The notes under the pieces are model-generated. The model searched no databases and had not been told where the DNA came from. It saw only the letters and a program-made list of their open reading frames with translations. DNA of 64,000 bases from Laceyella sacchari (GTDB lineage: Bacteria > Bacillota > Bacilli > Thermoactinomycetales > Thermoactinomycetaceae). Numbering within the stretch: the first letter of the stretch is position 1; every line of letters starts with the position of its first letter. This document shows positions 45,991-55,333 of the stretch, one piece after another. Both the position numbers and the translations under genes were made by a program. The DNA lies in the NCBI RefSeq assembly GCF_004343255.1, contig NZ_SMDD01000002.1:248001-312000 (forward strand). Direction: 5' to 3'.

Positions 45991-46965
45991 TTATCTGCCC
46001 ATCCGTTTCGCATATCCTGCGAGGAAGGTTAATATCGTGTGCAATGTCATGCGCACAGTGGCCCGGCGCGCATCATGTACCGGATCGACGCAGACGATGT
46101 CAAACCCTTGCACTTTTGGATGTACACCCAACAGGTACACAGCCTCTAATAACTGCCACGAAGTCATGCCTGCCGCCACCATTGCGGGCACTCCCGGTGC
46201 ATACGCCTGATCCAACACATCCATGTCCACCGTGACATAAATAGCTTCGGTGCCATTGCCAGCCACCGCTAATGCCTGCTCCACCAGCGGGACAATGCCT
46301 TCTTTGGCCACTTGGGAGGCCGTGAATTGGGTAATTCCTTTAGACAAGGCATACTCCCGGTAAGGCTTGGAGTTGGCGAAGCTGTGCAGCCCGATTTGGG
46401 CGATGTGGGTACCCTCGACTGTCCCCGACTCAATCAGCCCGCGGATCGGGGTTCCGTTGGACGGGCCACCGTCTTCCAGATTTCTTACATCCATATGGGA
46501 ATCCAGTTGCACGATGCCTACTTTGCCCGAATATCGGGTCTTAAAGGCTTTGACCGACGGGCAGGTGATGGAATGGTCTCCGCCCGCGATAATGGGAAAC
46601 ATCCGCGGCATTGCCTGATAAATCTCCGTCAAGCCTTGCTCAATGTTGCTGTGACACCGCAGGAGATCGGTCACATGCATCTGGATATCTCCCAGATCAT
46701 GTGCCCGTAGCACCTGCAAATCCACATCATGGTCGATGTCATAGGTTGTCATGGCGGGGAATAATTCCCGGAGCGCATTGGGTGTCATGGAAGCTCCCGA
46801 CACACTGATCGACGTTTTGGACAGGGGCACCCCGATAAATCCCACTTCCACATCCGTTTGTCCGTCCCACGGCGTTAACCAGTGAGCCACTTTGGTTTCA
46901 TGCCGGTCACGCCAGTTGGTGCGACGGACGAGCTCTGGCGGATTTAACAACGCGAATCGTTTCAT
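45991..46965 (-). CDS. hutG: Formimidoylglutamase
   Basis: About 324 residues from ATG 46965 (GAGGTG upstream), in preference to ATG 46983. Arginase-family manganese enzyme: AGGDHSITCPSV, VQLDSHMDVRNLEDGGPSNG and VTVDMDVLDQAYAPGVPAM. It splits N-formimidoyl-glutamate to glutamate and formamide, the last step of the pathway. Located 36 bp after hutH; here it is second in the operon, whereas in B. subtilis it is after hutI. Confidence 0.93.
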   Translation of the reverse strand: MKRFALLNPPELVRRTNWRDRHETKVAHWLTPWDGQTDVEVGFIGVPLSKTSISVSGASMTPNALRELFPAMTTYDIDHDVDLQVLRAHDLGDIQMHVTDLLRCHSNIEQGLTEIYQAMPRMFPIIAGGDHSITCPSVKAFKTRYSGKVGIVQLDSHMDVRNLEDGGPSNGTPIRGLIESGTVEGTHIAQIGLHSFANSKPYREYALSKGITQFTASQVAKEGIVPLVEQALAVAGNGTEAIYVTVDMDVLDQAYAPGVPAMVAAGMTSWQLLEAVYLLGVHPKVQGFDIVCVDPVHDARRATVRMTLHTILTFLAGYAKRMGR

Positions 46966-47001
46966 CAGCATCACCTCTTTCATGGATTACACTCAAATCC
47001 T

Positions 47002-48564
47002 TTAAAACAGTGGGCCGGACACCGCTTCCACGGCTTGCAACCATTCGCCTTCCAGGAGGGCTGTCGCCACGCTTTCAATCTCTTGGCTGGTGGAACGGTC
47101 TGCCGCCACCGGTGGCACGATGGTGCGCAACCGGTCATACAAAGCCCGCGTGGCAGGAGCCAATCCTTCGGCACCCACAAAGTCGGCCGCTTCTGCGGCG
47201 CAGATCAACTCAATGGCCAACACTTTGGCCACATTATCCACCACCTGAGCGGCATGCCGGGCGGCGGTGGTTCCCATCGACACATGATCTTCTTGGTTAG
47301 CCGATGAAGGAATCGAGTCCACACTAGCCGGATGGGCAAGAACTTTGTTTTCCGACACGAGCGAAGCGCTTACATATTGCAAAATCATCAGTCCCGACTG
47401 GGTTCCCGGCTGATGGCTCAAAAATGCGGGTAACCCGCCAGACAAGGAAGGATTGACCAGGCGCTCTGTGCGACGCTCAGAAATATTGGCCAATTCGCTT
47501 AACCCGATTTTCAAGAAGTCCATTGCCAAAGCAATCGGCTGGCCATGAAAATTGCCGCCTGATATCACTTTGCCTTCTTCCACAAACAACAGGGGATTGT
47601 CGGTTGCAGCGTTGATTTCAATCGCGATTTTCTCCTTCACATACCCCAACGCTTGCCGTGTCGCCCCGTGCACCTGCGGCAAACAGCGTAGCGAATACGC
47701 ATCTTGTACCCGCAATTCCCCTTGCCGGGTGACCAGCTTGCTCCCCCGCAACAAAGTCCGCAAATTTCTCGCCACACCGCTCTGCTCCGGATAAGGGCGC
47801 ACCCGATGCACTTCATCCGCAAACGCATCGGGGATTCCCCTCAGGCATTCCACAGTCAGCGCGGCAATAACATCAGCCACTTTGGCCAACCTTTCCGCTT
47901 TGGCCAAAGCTAGCGCGCCAATCGAGGTCATCGCCTGGGTGCCGTTGATCAAGGCCAACCCTTCCTTGGCCTTCAGGGTAATCGGTTTCAAGCCCGCCTT
48001 GGCCAACGCTTCGGCGCCCGGCAAACGTTCGCCCTCATAAAACGCCTCCCCTTCTCCCATCAACACCAACGCCAAGTGTGACAAAGGTGCCAAGTCACCA
48101 CTCGCTCCCAGCGATCCTTGCTCAGGAATCACCGGATGAACTCCCCGGTTAAGGCAATCGACCAACAATTGCAACGTTTCTAAACAAATGCCCGAGTGCC
48201 CTTTGGCCAGCGCGTTTGCTCGCAACATCATCAGCGCCCTGACCGTTGGTTCTGGCAGAGGCTTTCCCACCGCGCAGGCATGGCTGCGAATCAAATTGAC
48301 CTGCAATGCCACCGCATCATCCGCAGAAATGCGCACATCGCTAAACTTGCCAAAGCCAGTGGTCACCCCATATACCACCTTGCCTGCACGGACCCATTCT
48401 TCTACCATCCGCCGGCAAGCGATTACCCGCTTGATTGCCTCATCACCCAAAACGACGGGAACCCGGTTGATTGCTACCGCGGCCACATCCTCCGCTGTAA
48501 TCCGATTCCCATCCAGCTCTATTCCCATCAATTGCCCAACAGGTTTTGTTCGCTCGGCATACAT
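47002..48564 (-). CDS. hutH: Histidine ammonia-lyase
   Basis: 520 residues. It converts histidine to urocanate and ammonia. The MIO-forming Ala-Ser-Gly is in GSLGASGDLAPLSHLALVLM; other marks are YGVTTGFGKFSDVRIS, NGTQAMTSIGALALAKAERL, and SIPSSANQEDHVSMG. The ATG at 48564 has a GGAAAGGGTGGGG site; a Met at residue 13 (MGIELDGN) aligns with the usual family start but lacks a site. First gene of the operon; a leader terminator and a dyad over the promoter lie upstream. Confidence 0.95.
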   Translation of the reverse strand: MYAERTKPVGQLMGIELDGNRITAEDVAAVAINRVPVVLGDEAIKRVIACRRMVEEWVRAGKVVYGVTTGFGKFSDVRISADDAVALQVNLIRSHACAVGKPLPEPTVRALMMLRANALAKGHSGICLETLQLLVDCLNRGVHPVIPEQGSLGASGDLAPLSHLALVLMGEGEAFYEGERLPGAEALAKAGLKPITLKAKEGLALINGTQAMTSIGALALAKAERLAKVADVIAALTVECLRGIPDAFADEVHRVRPYPEQSGVARNLRTLLRGSKLVTRQGELRVQDAYSLRCLPQVHGATRQALGYVKEKIAIEINAATDNPLLFVEEGKVISGGNFHGQPIALAMDFLKIGLSELANISERRTERLVNPSLSGGLPAFLSHQPGTQSGLMILQYVSASLVSENKVLAHPASVDSIPSSANQEDHVSMGTTAARHAAQVVDNVAKVLAIELICAAEAADFVGAEGLAPATRALYDRLRTIVPPVAADRSTSQEIESVATALLEGEWLQAVEAVSGPLF

Positions 48565-48604
48565 CGCTGCCCCACCCTTTCCTCTTTCTTCGCTTTACCA
48601 AACT

Positions 48605-48650
48605 AAAAGGGACTGCGCAGAAGTTACTCACTTCCACACAGTCCCTTTTT
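48605..48650 (-). terminator. Leader terminator between hut promoter and hutH
   Basis: On the minus strand AAAGGGACTG pairs with CAGTCCCTTT around a long loop containing GGAAGTGAGTAACTTCTG, itself a small hairpin. TTTTAG follows. It is about 40 bases before the hutH start, so it must be read through for expression. Confidence 0.7.
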
Positions 48651-48751
48651 CAAGAGGGGTATATGCGATTGTATTGTTGGCGTTTTGCTAACCTTCATCG
48701 CAACCACTCGCTTTATTGGTTTCAGATAATTTTATTACGTTATATTATTCT

Positions 48752-48783
48752 CACATAACAAACTTCTATTTGTCAACTATGTG
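48752..48783 (-). promoter_or_regulatory. hut promoter region with overlapping dyad operator
   Basis: On the minus strand TTGACA (48771-48776) is a consensus -35, and 17 bases on lies a poor -10 (TGAGAA); another AT-rich -10 candidate is slightly further. A dyad CACATA-x-x-CAAA / TTTG-x4-TATGTG covers the -35. A repressor or activator site is likely; the protein is not identified. Confidence 0.45.
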
Positions 48784-48805
48784 AAAACGATCTCCTTCAA
48801 CCACA

Positions 48806-48846
48806 AAAACAACAAAGGAATGACCCTGGCCGGATCATTCCTTTTG
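48806..48846 (-). terminator. Terminator of the Tm-1-like pair
   Basis: AAAGGAATGA pairs with TCATTCCTTT around TCCGGCCAGGG; minus-strand GTTGTTTTTG follows. Confidence 0.75.
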
Positions 48847-48855
48847 CCATGTTGC

Positions 48856-49689
48856 TCACACTTTCACCAAAGACTTAAAGCTTTCCACCTGAGCACGAAT
48901 CCCAACCTCCACAGGCAACCGCTCCATGCTGGAAGCCCCGAAGAAGCCGTCAATTCCCTTCGTGAGCGAGAGGATTGTGCGCACATCTTCCGGCTCGGCG
49001 ATGGGGCCGCCATGGCACAACACCAACACATGGGGATTAACTGCTTTAGCCGCGTCATGGATCCGTTGAATGCGCTCAGCAGACTGCTCCAAAGTCAATG
49101 CCGTTTCCGCACCAATGGAGCCTTTGGTGGTCAAACCCATATGGGCCACCAGCACATCAGCACCCGCTTCTGCCATGGCCACTGCTTCTCGCTCATTGAA
49201 CACATACGGGCAGGTTAGCATGTCCAATTCATGAGCCAAGCGGATCATTTCCACTTCCAGATCGAAACCCATGCCGGTTTCCTCTAGGTTTTGGCGGAAC
49301 GTGCCGTCGATCAAACCCACGGTGGGAAAATTTTGTACACCGTCAAATCCCATTTCTTTCAGTTCTTTTAAGAATACAGGCATCAGTCGGAATGGGTCCG
49401 TTCCACACACTCCTGCCAGCACAGGAGTATCTTTTACCACTGGCAAAACCTCGCTCGCCATCTCCACCACAATCCCATTGGCATCCCCATATGGCAACAG
49501 GCCGGCCAGTGAACCGCGGCCCGCCATCCGGTAACGGCCTGAGTTATAGATGATGATCAGATCCGCACCGCCTTGTTCCGCAAATTTCGCGGATATGCCC
49601 GTGCCCGCTCCACAACCGATAACCGGGGATCCTTGGCTTACCGTCTCACGCAACCGGCGGAGAGATTCATCTCTTGATATGAATGGCAT
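48856..49689 (-). CDS. TIM-barrel (phosphoenolpyruvate hydrolase-like) protein of the Tm-1 type
   Basis: 277 residues. TIM-barrel text with [20 protein letters not shown] (start), [60 protein letters not shown] and [20 protein letters not shown]. It corresponds to the C-terminal half of plant Tm-1 proteins and sits 12 bp after the gene for the N-terminal half, so the two probably form one enzyme complex. Reaction unknown. Confidence 0.8.
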   Translation of the reverse strand: MPFISRDESLRRLRETVSQGSPVIGCGAGTGISAKFAEQGGADLIIIYNSGRYRMAGRGSLAGLLPYGDANGIVVEMASEVLPVVKDTPVLAGVCGTDPFRLMPVFLKELKEMGFDGVQNFPTVGLIDGTFRQNLEETGMGFDLEVEMIRLAHELDMLTCPYVFNEREAVAMAEAGADVLVAHMGLTTKGSIGAETALTLEQSAERIQRIHDAAKAVNPHVLVLCHGGPIAEPEDVRTILSLTKGIDGFFGASSMERLPVEVGIRAQVESFKSLVKV

Positions 49690-49701
49690 GTTTCTCAGCT
49701 C

Positions 49702-50919
49702 CTATTCTTCTTCGTTTCTCAGCATTTCCAATAATTTATCCGTCACCGCTTTGGCGAATTGCGGATCATTGATGTTGCAATCCAGTTCGTAGACCGGGAT
49801 ATCCTTGCGGATGTGCTCCTTGATGGCGTCAAACAATGCCTGATTCGCTTCCGGCCACCAAAAGGGTTTGCCGGGCGCATCCAACTCGGACAAACCTTGC
49901 AAAGGCAAGAAAATAGCCAATTCCCCTTTGGACCGGTTGGCTTTTTCAGCCAATATCCGCCCCAAGATGGCGTTTTCTTCTGGTGTGGTTCGCATCAACG
50001 TGATATTGTCATTCCAACTGTACAGCAAGCGGTCGCGGTATTTCCCCGGAACAGTGGACATGCCCCAGAAGTTGACCATATCCAAGCATCCGGGAGCAAT
50101 CACTTGGGGCAACGCCCATTTGCCCGCGGCATCCAAGCGGGAGGGGCCCGCCGACAGAACTCCACCAACCAATTCATCCGCCAGCTCCGTCGTCGTCACT
50201 TCCAACACTCCGGTGATATACCCTTGGTCAATCAATGACTCCATGGTTTTGCCACCGGTACCTGTCGCATGAAACACCAGCACTTCATAACCGTTCTCTT
50301 CCAGTTGCTTTGTGCACTGATTTACCAATACAGTCGTGTTACCAAACATCGACGCCGAGATAAGCGGCTTGGTTTTAATCTTCGGCACTTGCGTTTCCAC
50401 CATGCCGACCACCGTTCCCACCGCATTGGAATAAATCTTGGCGCTGATACGGTTCAGCCCAGCTATATCCAAAATCGATGGGATCATGACGATGTCACTG
50501 ATGCCCACATAAGGCTGTGTGTCCCCCGAAGCCACCGTGCTGACCATCACCTTGGGCACCCCTACGGGCAACACGCGCAAGCCTGACGTGCCGATCATGG
50601 TTCCGTTTGAACCACCCATGGATAACCCGCCATCGATCAATCCCTGATCAAACAACTCTTTTACCACACGGGCAATCCCTTTGGTCATGACCGTCATGGC
50701 CAAAGACTTATCTTTTACTTTTCTCAGCTCAGCCAAGGACATGCCACCGGCTTCCGCCACCCGCTCTGCGGGAACATCCGGTTCAAACAAAGGCTCCCCT
50801 AGCACCCCAGTGTTGATGGTAAGAGCGTAATGGCCGCGCTTCTCAATCTCCTGTTTCACAAATGCATAATCAGGCCCTTTGGTATCCAATGCACCAATCA
50901 GTGCAATCGTTTTACCCAT
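49702..50919 (-). CDS. Tm-1-like ATP-binding domain protein (UPF0261)
   Basis: 405 residues from ATG 50919, five bases after GAGGAGG. Marks of the family: IALIGALDTKGPDYAFVKQE at the N-terminus, GLSMGGSNGTMIGTSGLRVL, MVSTVASGDTQPYVGISDIV, VFHATGTGGKTMESLIDQGY, and LPLQGLSELDAPGKPFWWPE. It pairs with the TIM-barrel gene downstream. In plants the fused protein inhibits tobamovirus replication; the bacterial role is unknown. Confidence 0.85.
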   Translation of the reverse strand: MGKTIALIGALDTKGPDYAFVKQEIEKRGHYALTINTGVLGEPLFEPDVPAERVAEAGGMSLAELRKVKDKSLAMTVMTKGIARVVKELFDQGLIDGGLSMGGSNGTMIGTSGLRVLPVGVPKVMVSTVASGDTQPYVGISDIVMIPSILDIAGLNRISAKIYSNAVGTVVGMVETQVPKIKTKPLISASMFGNTTVLVNQCTKQLEENGYEVLVFHATGTGGKTMESLIDQGYITGVLEVTTTELADELVGGVLSAGPSRLDAAGKWALPQVIAPGCLDMVNFWGMSTVPGKYRDRLLYSWNDNITLMRTTPEENAILGRILAEKANRSKGELAIFLPLQGLSELDAPGKPFWWPEANQALFDAIKEHIRKDIPVYELDCNINDPQFAKAVTDKLLEMLRNEEE

Positions 50920-51208
50920 AACAACCTCCTCGACAATCAAATGATTTTTTTGTCATGCTTATTTATGTATTAAATCAAAAGATATATTTCTGTAGAATTA
51001 GTCAAATCTCCTTCAAATAAAGAAAAACAATCCCTTCCCGCCAGTTCATTCCATCTTTTCTTGGAAACTCCTCATCGTGATCAATCACACCTTAGCACTT
51101 TCTTAATAATCAGGCTGACGGTTGCCAATATAAATAAAACTTTGCAAAAGAATTCAAATATGAAATGATATGTATAAAAAAAGAAAACACAGAGAAAGGG
51201 AGTTCATT
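50920..51208. other. Divergent intergenic region
   Basis: AT-rich, presumably holding promoters for the Tm-1-like pair and for the DUF4173 gene. No further structure recognised. Confidence 0.35.
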
Positions 51209-52696
51209 ATGGGGGTTTCAGACACAAATCAAGTCACTAAAGAAAGCAAGCTATTGTTATGGTGTTTCGCCCTTGGCCTGCTGTATGACTTCATGTTCTT
51301 TGACACCACCTTTGCCGGGATCGCTTACCCGATCTTCATCGTAGCGGTCTACGGCGTGTTCGCTTGGCTGTTCCATTCTCAAGGTCGTCTCAAACCGTCG
51401 TTTACCTTCCCATGGCTACTGGTCGCTTTGATTCTATTGCTGAGCCTTACCTTTGTCCTGTTTTCCAATCCGGCATTTCTGGTGTTGAACTTTTTCCTCG
51501 TTCCCCTGCTGTTTGTCGCCCATACAATGCTGGTGACCGGCACCCACAAACGCCCTTGGCACCACATCGGATTTCTGATAGAAATGGCCGAACGGGTCAC
51601 CATCCACACCCTCAGCAACTTGTTAAAACCCTTTTCCTCAATGGTTCGATCTCGATTCATGCCAAGTAGTGTGGCCATCAAAGTCGGTTTGGGAATTGCT
51701 ATCACTTGCCCCTTGTTATTGGTGGTCATTGTGCTACTCTCCTCTGCCGACAGCATCTTTCTGAAATACGTGATTGAAATACCCAAACAACTATTGGATA
51801 TCGATTTCGGCGAAATTCCCGCTCACATCATTCTCACCACCTTCATCACCTTGATTTTGTTCGCTTATTTCTGGAGCCTGCTCCACCCTACCAAAGAAAA
51901 TGAACCAACGGGGGCAAGCGAAGAAAAAAACCGGAAACCCAAAAAATTGGACAGTGTCATTTCCGTCACCATCCTTACTATGCTCAACCTGGTGTACGTC
52001 ATTTTCACCGCAATCCAAATCACTTTCTTGTTTGGCGGGGCAGAATCTGCTTTGCCCGCGGGAGTAACCTATTCGGAGTACGCCCGCCAAGGATTCGGCG
52101 AGATGTTGATTGTCAGCTTCATCAATATCGGCGTGTTGCTGTTGTTGCTTCACTTTGCCTCACAACAGAAAAAAGGCTTATACCGGGCCGTCCAAGTTTT
52201 GCTCACCATTCTCACGGTATGTAGTCTGTTCATCCTGTTCTCCGCCTTCACCCGGTTAACCATGTATGAACAAGCCTACGGTTTCACTCTGTTGCGCTTG
52301 TTGCCCCAAGCCTTTATGATTTTGCTTTTATCCCTGTTTGCCGTCTCATTGGTGCGAGTCTGGAAAAGCAATGTCTCCCTGTACAAAAGCTACACCATCA
52401 TCACCTTGGTGTGGCTGGTCACCCTCAACTACGCCAACCTGGATCTAATCATCGCCAAAAGCAACATTCAGCGGTACCAGCAAACAGGTGAGATTGATCT
52501 GGAATATATCGGCAGCCTCTCTTATGATGTAGCGCCGGAACTGGCCAAACTGCAACAAGACCCCAAGATTGGCGACAAGGCGGTAGCTGAGCTGAAGAAA
52601 ATGAAGTCCCGCTTGAAATTTGAGACCAAGCCCGAGTGGCAAACATTTAGTTTTTCCCGGCATCGGGCCGAACAGATCGTCAAAAATATCCACTGA
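51209..52696 (+). CDS. DUF4153/DUF4173-family membrane protein
   Basis: 495 residues from ATG 51209 after AAAGGGAG. About 10-12 helices, with LLYDFMFFDTTFAGIAYPIF near the N-terminus, FHSQGRLKPSF loop, and the family-typical ADSIFLKYVIEIPKQLLDID and YSEYARQGFGEMLIVSFIN. After the last helix a soluble tail (LEYIGSLSYDVAPELAKLQQ to the end) faces outside. Function unknown in this family. Confidence 0.75.
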   Translation: MGVSDTNQVTKESKLLLWCFALGLLYDFMFFDTTFAGIAYPIFIVAVYGVFAWLFHSQGRLKPSFTFPWLLVALILLLSLTFVLFSNPAFLVLNFFLVPLLFVAHTMLVTGTHKRPWHHIGFLIEMAERVTIHTLSNLLKPFSSMVRSRFMPSSVAIKVGLGIAITCPLLLVVIVLLSSADSIFLKYVIEIPKQLLDIDFGEIPAHIILTTFITLILFAYFWSLLHPTKENEPTGASEEKNRKPKKLDSVISVTILTMLNLVYVIFTAIQITFLFGGAESALPAGVTYSEYARQGFGEMLIVSFINIGVLLLLLHFASQQKKGLYRAVQVLLTILTVCSLFILFSAFTRLTMYEQAYGFTLLRLLPQAFMILLLSLFAVSLVRVWKSNVSLYKSYTIITLVWLVTLNYANLDLIIAKSNIQRYQQTGEIDLEYIGSLSYDVAPELAKLQQDPKIGDKAVAELKKMKSRLKFETKPEWQTFSFSRHRAEQIVKNIH

Positions 52697-52710
52697 CCAT
52701 ACACAAAAAC

Positions 52711-52742
52711 GAGTCTGCTTCTACATGGCAGACTCGCTTTTC
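52711..52742 (+). terminator. Terminator of the DUF4173 gene
   Basis: GAGTCTGC pairs with GCAGACTC around TTCTACATG, then GCTTTTC. Confidence 0.8.
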
Positions 52743-52793
52743 ATTGATTGTGGCAAGGCGGTTGAATCTCTCGTAGAAGAGGCCGCTCCATGA

Positions 52794-53525
52794 CTAGCGG
52801 GGCAAAGGCAAAATCCTCATCCGGTAAGCATTCATGGCTGCACGTCCCAACTCATCGAGAAACTGGTAATTGGCGGCGGCACCCACCACTGCGCCCAATC
52901 CCGGCACCAATTGCAACATCTTGGCCAGATCGATGTGATCACGATAGGTTTGTTGGAACTTCTGCCAATCCAGCTGGTTTAAGTAATCCGCATGGGACGG
53001 ATAAGCTCGGATCGTCTCTTGCCAATTTTTCATCTTATGAAACGTCTCGATGCGTACCTCCCCACTTGAAAACGCCAGCTGGAAGATGTGCAGAATATAC
53101 AGCCGCTCACGATAATCTTTCACATCAAACCCGTACAAGCTGGCTGCATCAAACAAAAACTTCATCTTGATCGAGAGTAACATCGGGAAATCGGCCAATC
53201 CCAATAACAAACCGCCCATTCCCGTCCCGGCTCCTTCCACCGTCGCTGTGTATTTGTACATCTTGATCTTTTCCAGTACTTGTTTTTCCTTTTCCTCTAA
53301 GGAATCGGCGGTGGCAGCTGATTTGGTCGTCCACTCCGAACCGACAAGCACCGTTCGCACCAGGTGCTTGATGCTTTCAGTTATTACATCATGCACCTTT
53401 TGCGGAATCTTCTCATTGATTTTATCCTGGATTGACTTGGCCGCCCATTGCAACACCGTTGGAGACTTCTGCATTTCTGCCTGCCAAGCAATGCATTCTT
53501 GGCGTGCACGTTGTTCGTAATCCAA
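52794..53525 (-). CDS. EcsC-family protein
   Basis: 243 residues. TTG start at 53525 with AAGGGTGA upstream. EcsC text: YKYTATVEGAGTGMGGLLLG, LADFPMLLSIKMKFLFDAAS, YGFDVKDYRERLYILHIFQL and LVPGLGAVVGAAANYQFLDE. Two glycine-rich hydrophobic segments may insert into or touch the membrane. EcsC proteins accompany ABC exporters or stand alone, as here; function unknown. Confidence 0.85.
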   Translation of the reverse strand: MDYEQRARQECIAWQAEMQKSPTVLQWAAKSIQDKINEKIPQKVHDVITESIKHLVRTVLVGSEWTTKSAATADSLEEKEKQVLEKIKMYKYTATVEGAGTGMGGLLLGLADFPMLLSIKMKFLFDAASLYGFDVKDYRERLYILHIFQLAFSSGEVRIETFHKMKNWQETIRAYPSHADYLNQLDWQKFQQTYRDHIDLAKMLQLVPGLGAVVGAAANYQFLDELGRAAMNAYRMRILPLPR

Positions 53526-53597
53526 TCAGCTTCACCCTTCGTATGTAATCTGGTATGTGCGACAGTGATATATACCCGGTTGCCGAGAAGCTGATGC

Positions 53598-54056
53598 TCA
53601 TTCCTTTTTGTTCCAAAGCCCATCCATGTGTTCCATTGCGTCAAATATCAAGGAATAAACAAATGCCAAAGCCAAAAGCCCATACAGAGAAAAAGTGATA
53701 TCTTCAATTATCACATCTAATACATACATATGAAACAAAACAAGAAAGAAACCTGCAGCAGCACCCAAACCGTCTTTTACCTTTTCCCTTTCAGCGAATA
53801 GAAATTGTATTACCAATTCCAATACAAAGCCCACCGTCATCGATGGAATGAAATAAAACAACACCCCCACTCCAAACAAAATCAGACCGGTGGTCGATTG
53901 GACTTTAATGCCGAGTGTGACAACGTTTTTGAGCAAAGAGAGAATCCCCATATTGATCAGTACAGGAATACTCAGAATAACTAAGACTAAAACACCTAAT
54001 AAAGCGAAAACAATCACATTGCCCCATAAGCCAAGCTTCTCTTTTTTTCCTTTCAC
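53598..54056 (-). CDS. Four-helix membrane protein, possibly YrvL-like
   Basis: 152 residues. Helices: NVIVFALLGVLVLVILSIPV, TGLILFGVGVLFYFIPSMTV, AAAGFFLVLFHMYVLDVIIE and SLYGLLALAFVYSLIFDAME. The layout, with a basic start (MKGKKEKLG) and an acidic helix between the third and fourth segments, resembles YrvL proteins; I am only half sure of that name. It lies 72 bp upstream of the EcsC gene, same strand. A terminator is just upstream. Confidence 0.55.
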   Translation of the reverse strand: MKGKKEKLGLWGNVIVFALLGVLVLVILSIPVLINMGILSLLKNVVTLGIKVQSTTGLILFGVGVLFYFIPSMTVGFVLELVIQFLFAEREKVKDGLGAAAGFFLVLFHMYVLDVIIEDITFSLYGLLALAFVYSLIFDAMEHMDGLWNKKE

Positions 54057-54081
54057 AGAAATCCCCCATTACGCGATCAAT

Positions 54082-54110
54082 GAAGAAAGACGGCAAAACC
54101 GCCGTCTTCT
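54082..54110. terminator. Hairpin AAGACGGC/GCCGTCTT
   Basis: 8-bp stem with an AAAACC loop. T-rich text follows on the plus strand, A/T-rich on the other. It separates the accessory region from the YrvL-like gene. Confidence 0.65.
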
Positions 54111-54259
54111 TGTTATTTCCTTTATTCATTCCCTCGCAAACGGGGGATGGACAAAACATTTTTTTACTTCTTTGGTTCTTTATTTATCTCTCCCGTGTAA
54201 TCATATCTTAACAATAAACGCACTCCGAACTTATCAACGACCAGGATATTACTCCATAA

Positions 54260-54409
54260 TCAATACCCAATTTTCACGCATTCATTAGGGACTATCGCTC
54301 CTAATTTCTGATCAATCTCTCGTAAAGTTGTTTGTTCAAATTCCCCTTCATCATTCAAAAAATGACCCTCGTACTGCAAATAACATATCTTACAAGCACA
54401 CTCAATATC
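54260..54409 (-). pseudogene. C-terminal coding remnant
   Basis: A clean ~49-codon frame reads ECACKICYLQYEGHFLNDEG, then EFEQTTLREIDQKLGAIVPN and ECVKIGY-stop. No start with a ribosome site; a TGA precedes it. Probably the tail of an immunity-type gene at the end of the array. Family not recognised. Confidence 0.4.
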
Positions 54410-54533
54410 TCAATAAAACCTTCAAGACTAGATACTATTTCTCCAAAGTTACGGTGAAGTATATTTTCTTAACTAATTAAGCACAAGAACACATAAAAAA
54501 GAAAGTAGCCGCCTCTCGACGACTATAACTTAT

Positions 54534-54730
54534 TCATTCTTCATATAGAGTACTAGCAACGTTATCAAAAGCAACTTTTAATTCTTCAACACTTTTATAC
54601 CGATAGCCACGCTTTATCGCGCAAAATAAAACTCTTCTTATTAGATTAAATAAAAATGTTCAACTTCAAAACGCAATCTATTCCTATCTCTTTTAATAAA
54701 TTCAGTAACTCCTCAAATATGTTACCCATC
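54534..54730 (-). pseudogene. Decayed small ORF after the pentapeptide gene
   Basis: ATG at 54730 overlaps the stop of the pentapeptide gene and reads MGNIFEELLNLLKEIGID; sense then shifts frame to LIRRVLFCAIKRGYRYKSVE and ELKVAFDNVASTLYEE-stop at 54534. At least one frameshift. Translational overlap with the gene before suggests it was part of the same operon. Confidence 0.4.
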
Positions 54731-55333
54731 TTTGACTCTGTTGATGAACCATTGTCTGGCCTTTTCACCTTCTAGAAGTATCGGACATTCTGGTGTACCA
54801 ATATTAATGCTTTTTATATTGGCCTCTTCTATCCCTTTAATTCCTGTTAATTTTGCTCCTTTTAGTAAAACTCCTTCAAAATATGATCCACTTACATCCA
54901 CGTTTTGCAGTGTCGCTTCGCGGAAATCAGAATGATCAAAAAGACTATTAACTAAAACAGCATTCGTCAAATCCACTTTGATAAATATTGTTTCAATACA
55001 ATCACTTTTAGCAAACCTTGCATTTTGGGCATTAGCATTAGTAAAGTCTACATAAGACACATCGGCTTTATAAAAATCGGCATTCTTCAAGTTGGTTGAT
55101 CTGAATGTGGAAGAACACATTAGTGACGCGAACATATCTTTATTACTCAAATTCATACCATCAAATATACATGCAGTCATATAAGCTTGATCTAATGGAT
55201 ATTCTGTTAAGTCTATACCTCGAAAGTCTATTTCATCCACGCTTAACTTTTCACCTTTTTCTCCAATTGTTTCAATCCATATCCGATGTAACACCATTAG
55301 ATCAACAATTTTTTCTTTATTAACCCTTCCCAT
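54722..55333 (-). CDS. Pentapeptide-repeat protein
   Basis: 203 residues from ATG 55333 (GAAGGG upstream), overlapping the end of the Imm11-like gene by 37 bp. After a ~30-residue N-terminus the protein is a quadrilateral beta-helix of pentapeptides: STNLKNADFYKADVSYVDFT, NANAQNARFAKSDC, VDLTNAVLVNSLFDHSDFRE. Such proteins can mimic DNA or bind partners. In toxin loci they serve as immunity proteins in some cases; here that is inferred from context. Confidence 0.8.
   Translation of the reverse strand: MGRVNKEKIVDLMVLHRIWIETIGEKGEKLSVDEIDFRGIDLTEYPLDQAYMTACIFDGMNLSNKDMFASLMCSSTFRSTNLKNADFYKADVSYVDFTNANAQNARFAKSDCIETIFIKVDLTNAVLVNSLFDHSDFREATLQNVDVSGSYFEGVLLKGAKLTGIKGIEEANIKSINIGTPECPILLEGEKARQWFINRVKDG

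Noticed and set aside
48605-48650. HutP recognition site in the hutH leader
   Set aside because: NAG triplets occur, but not with the 4-base spacing known from B. subtilis; kept only as a terminator.
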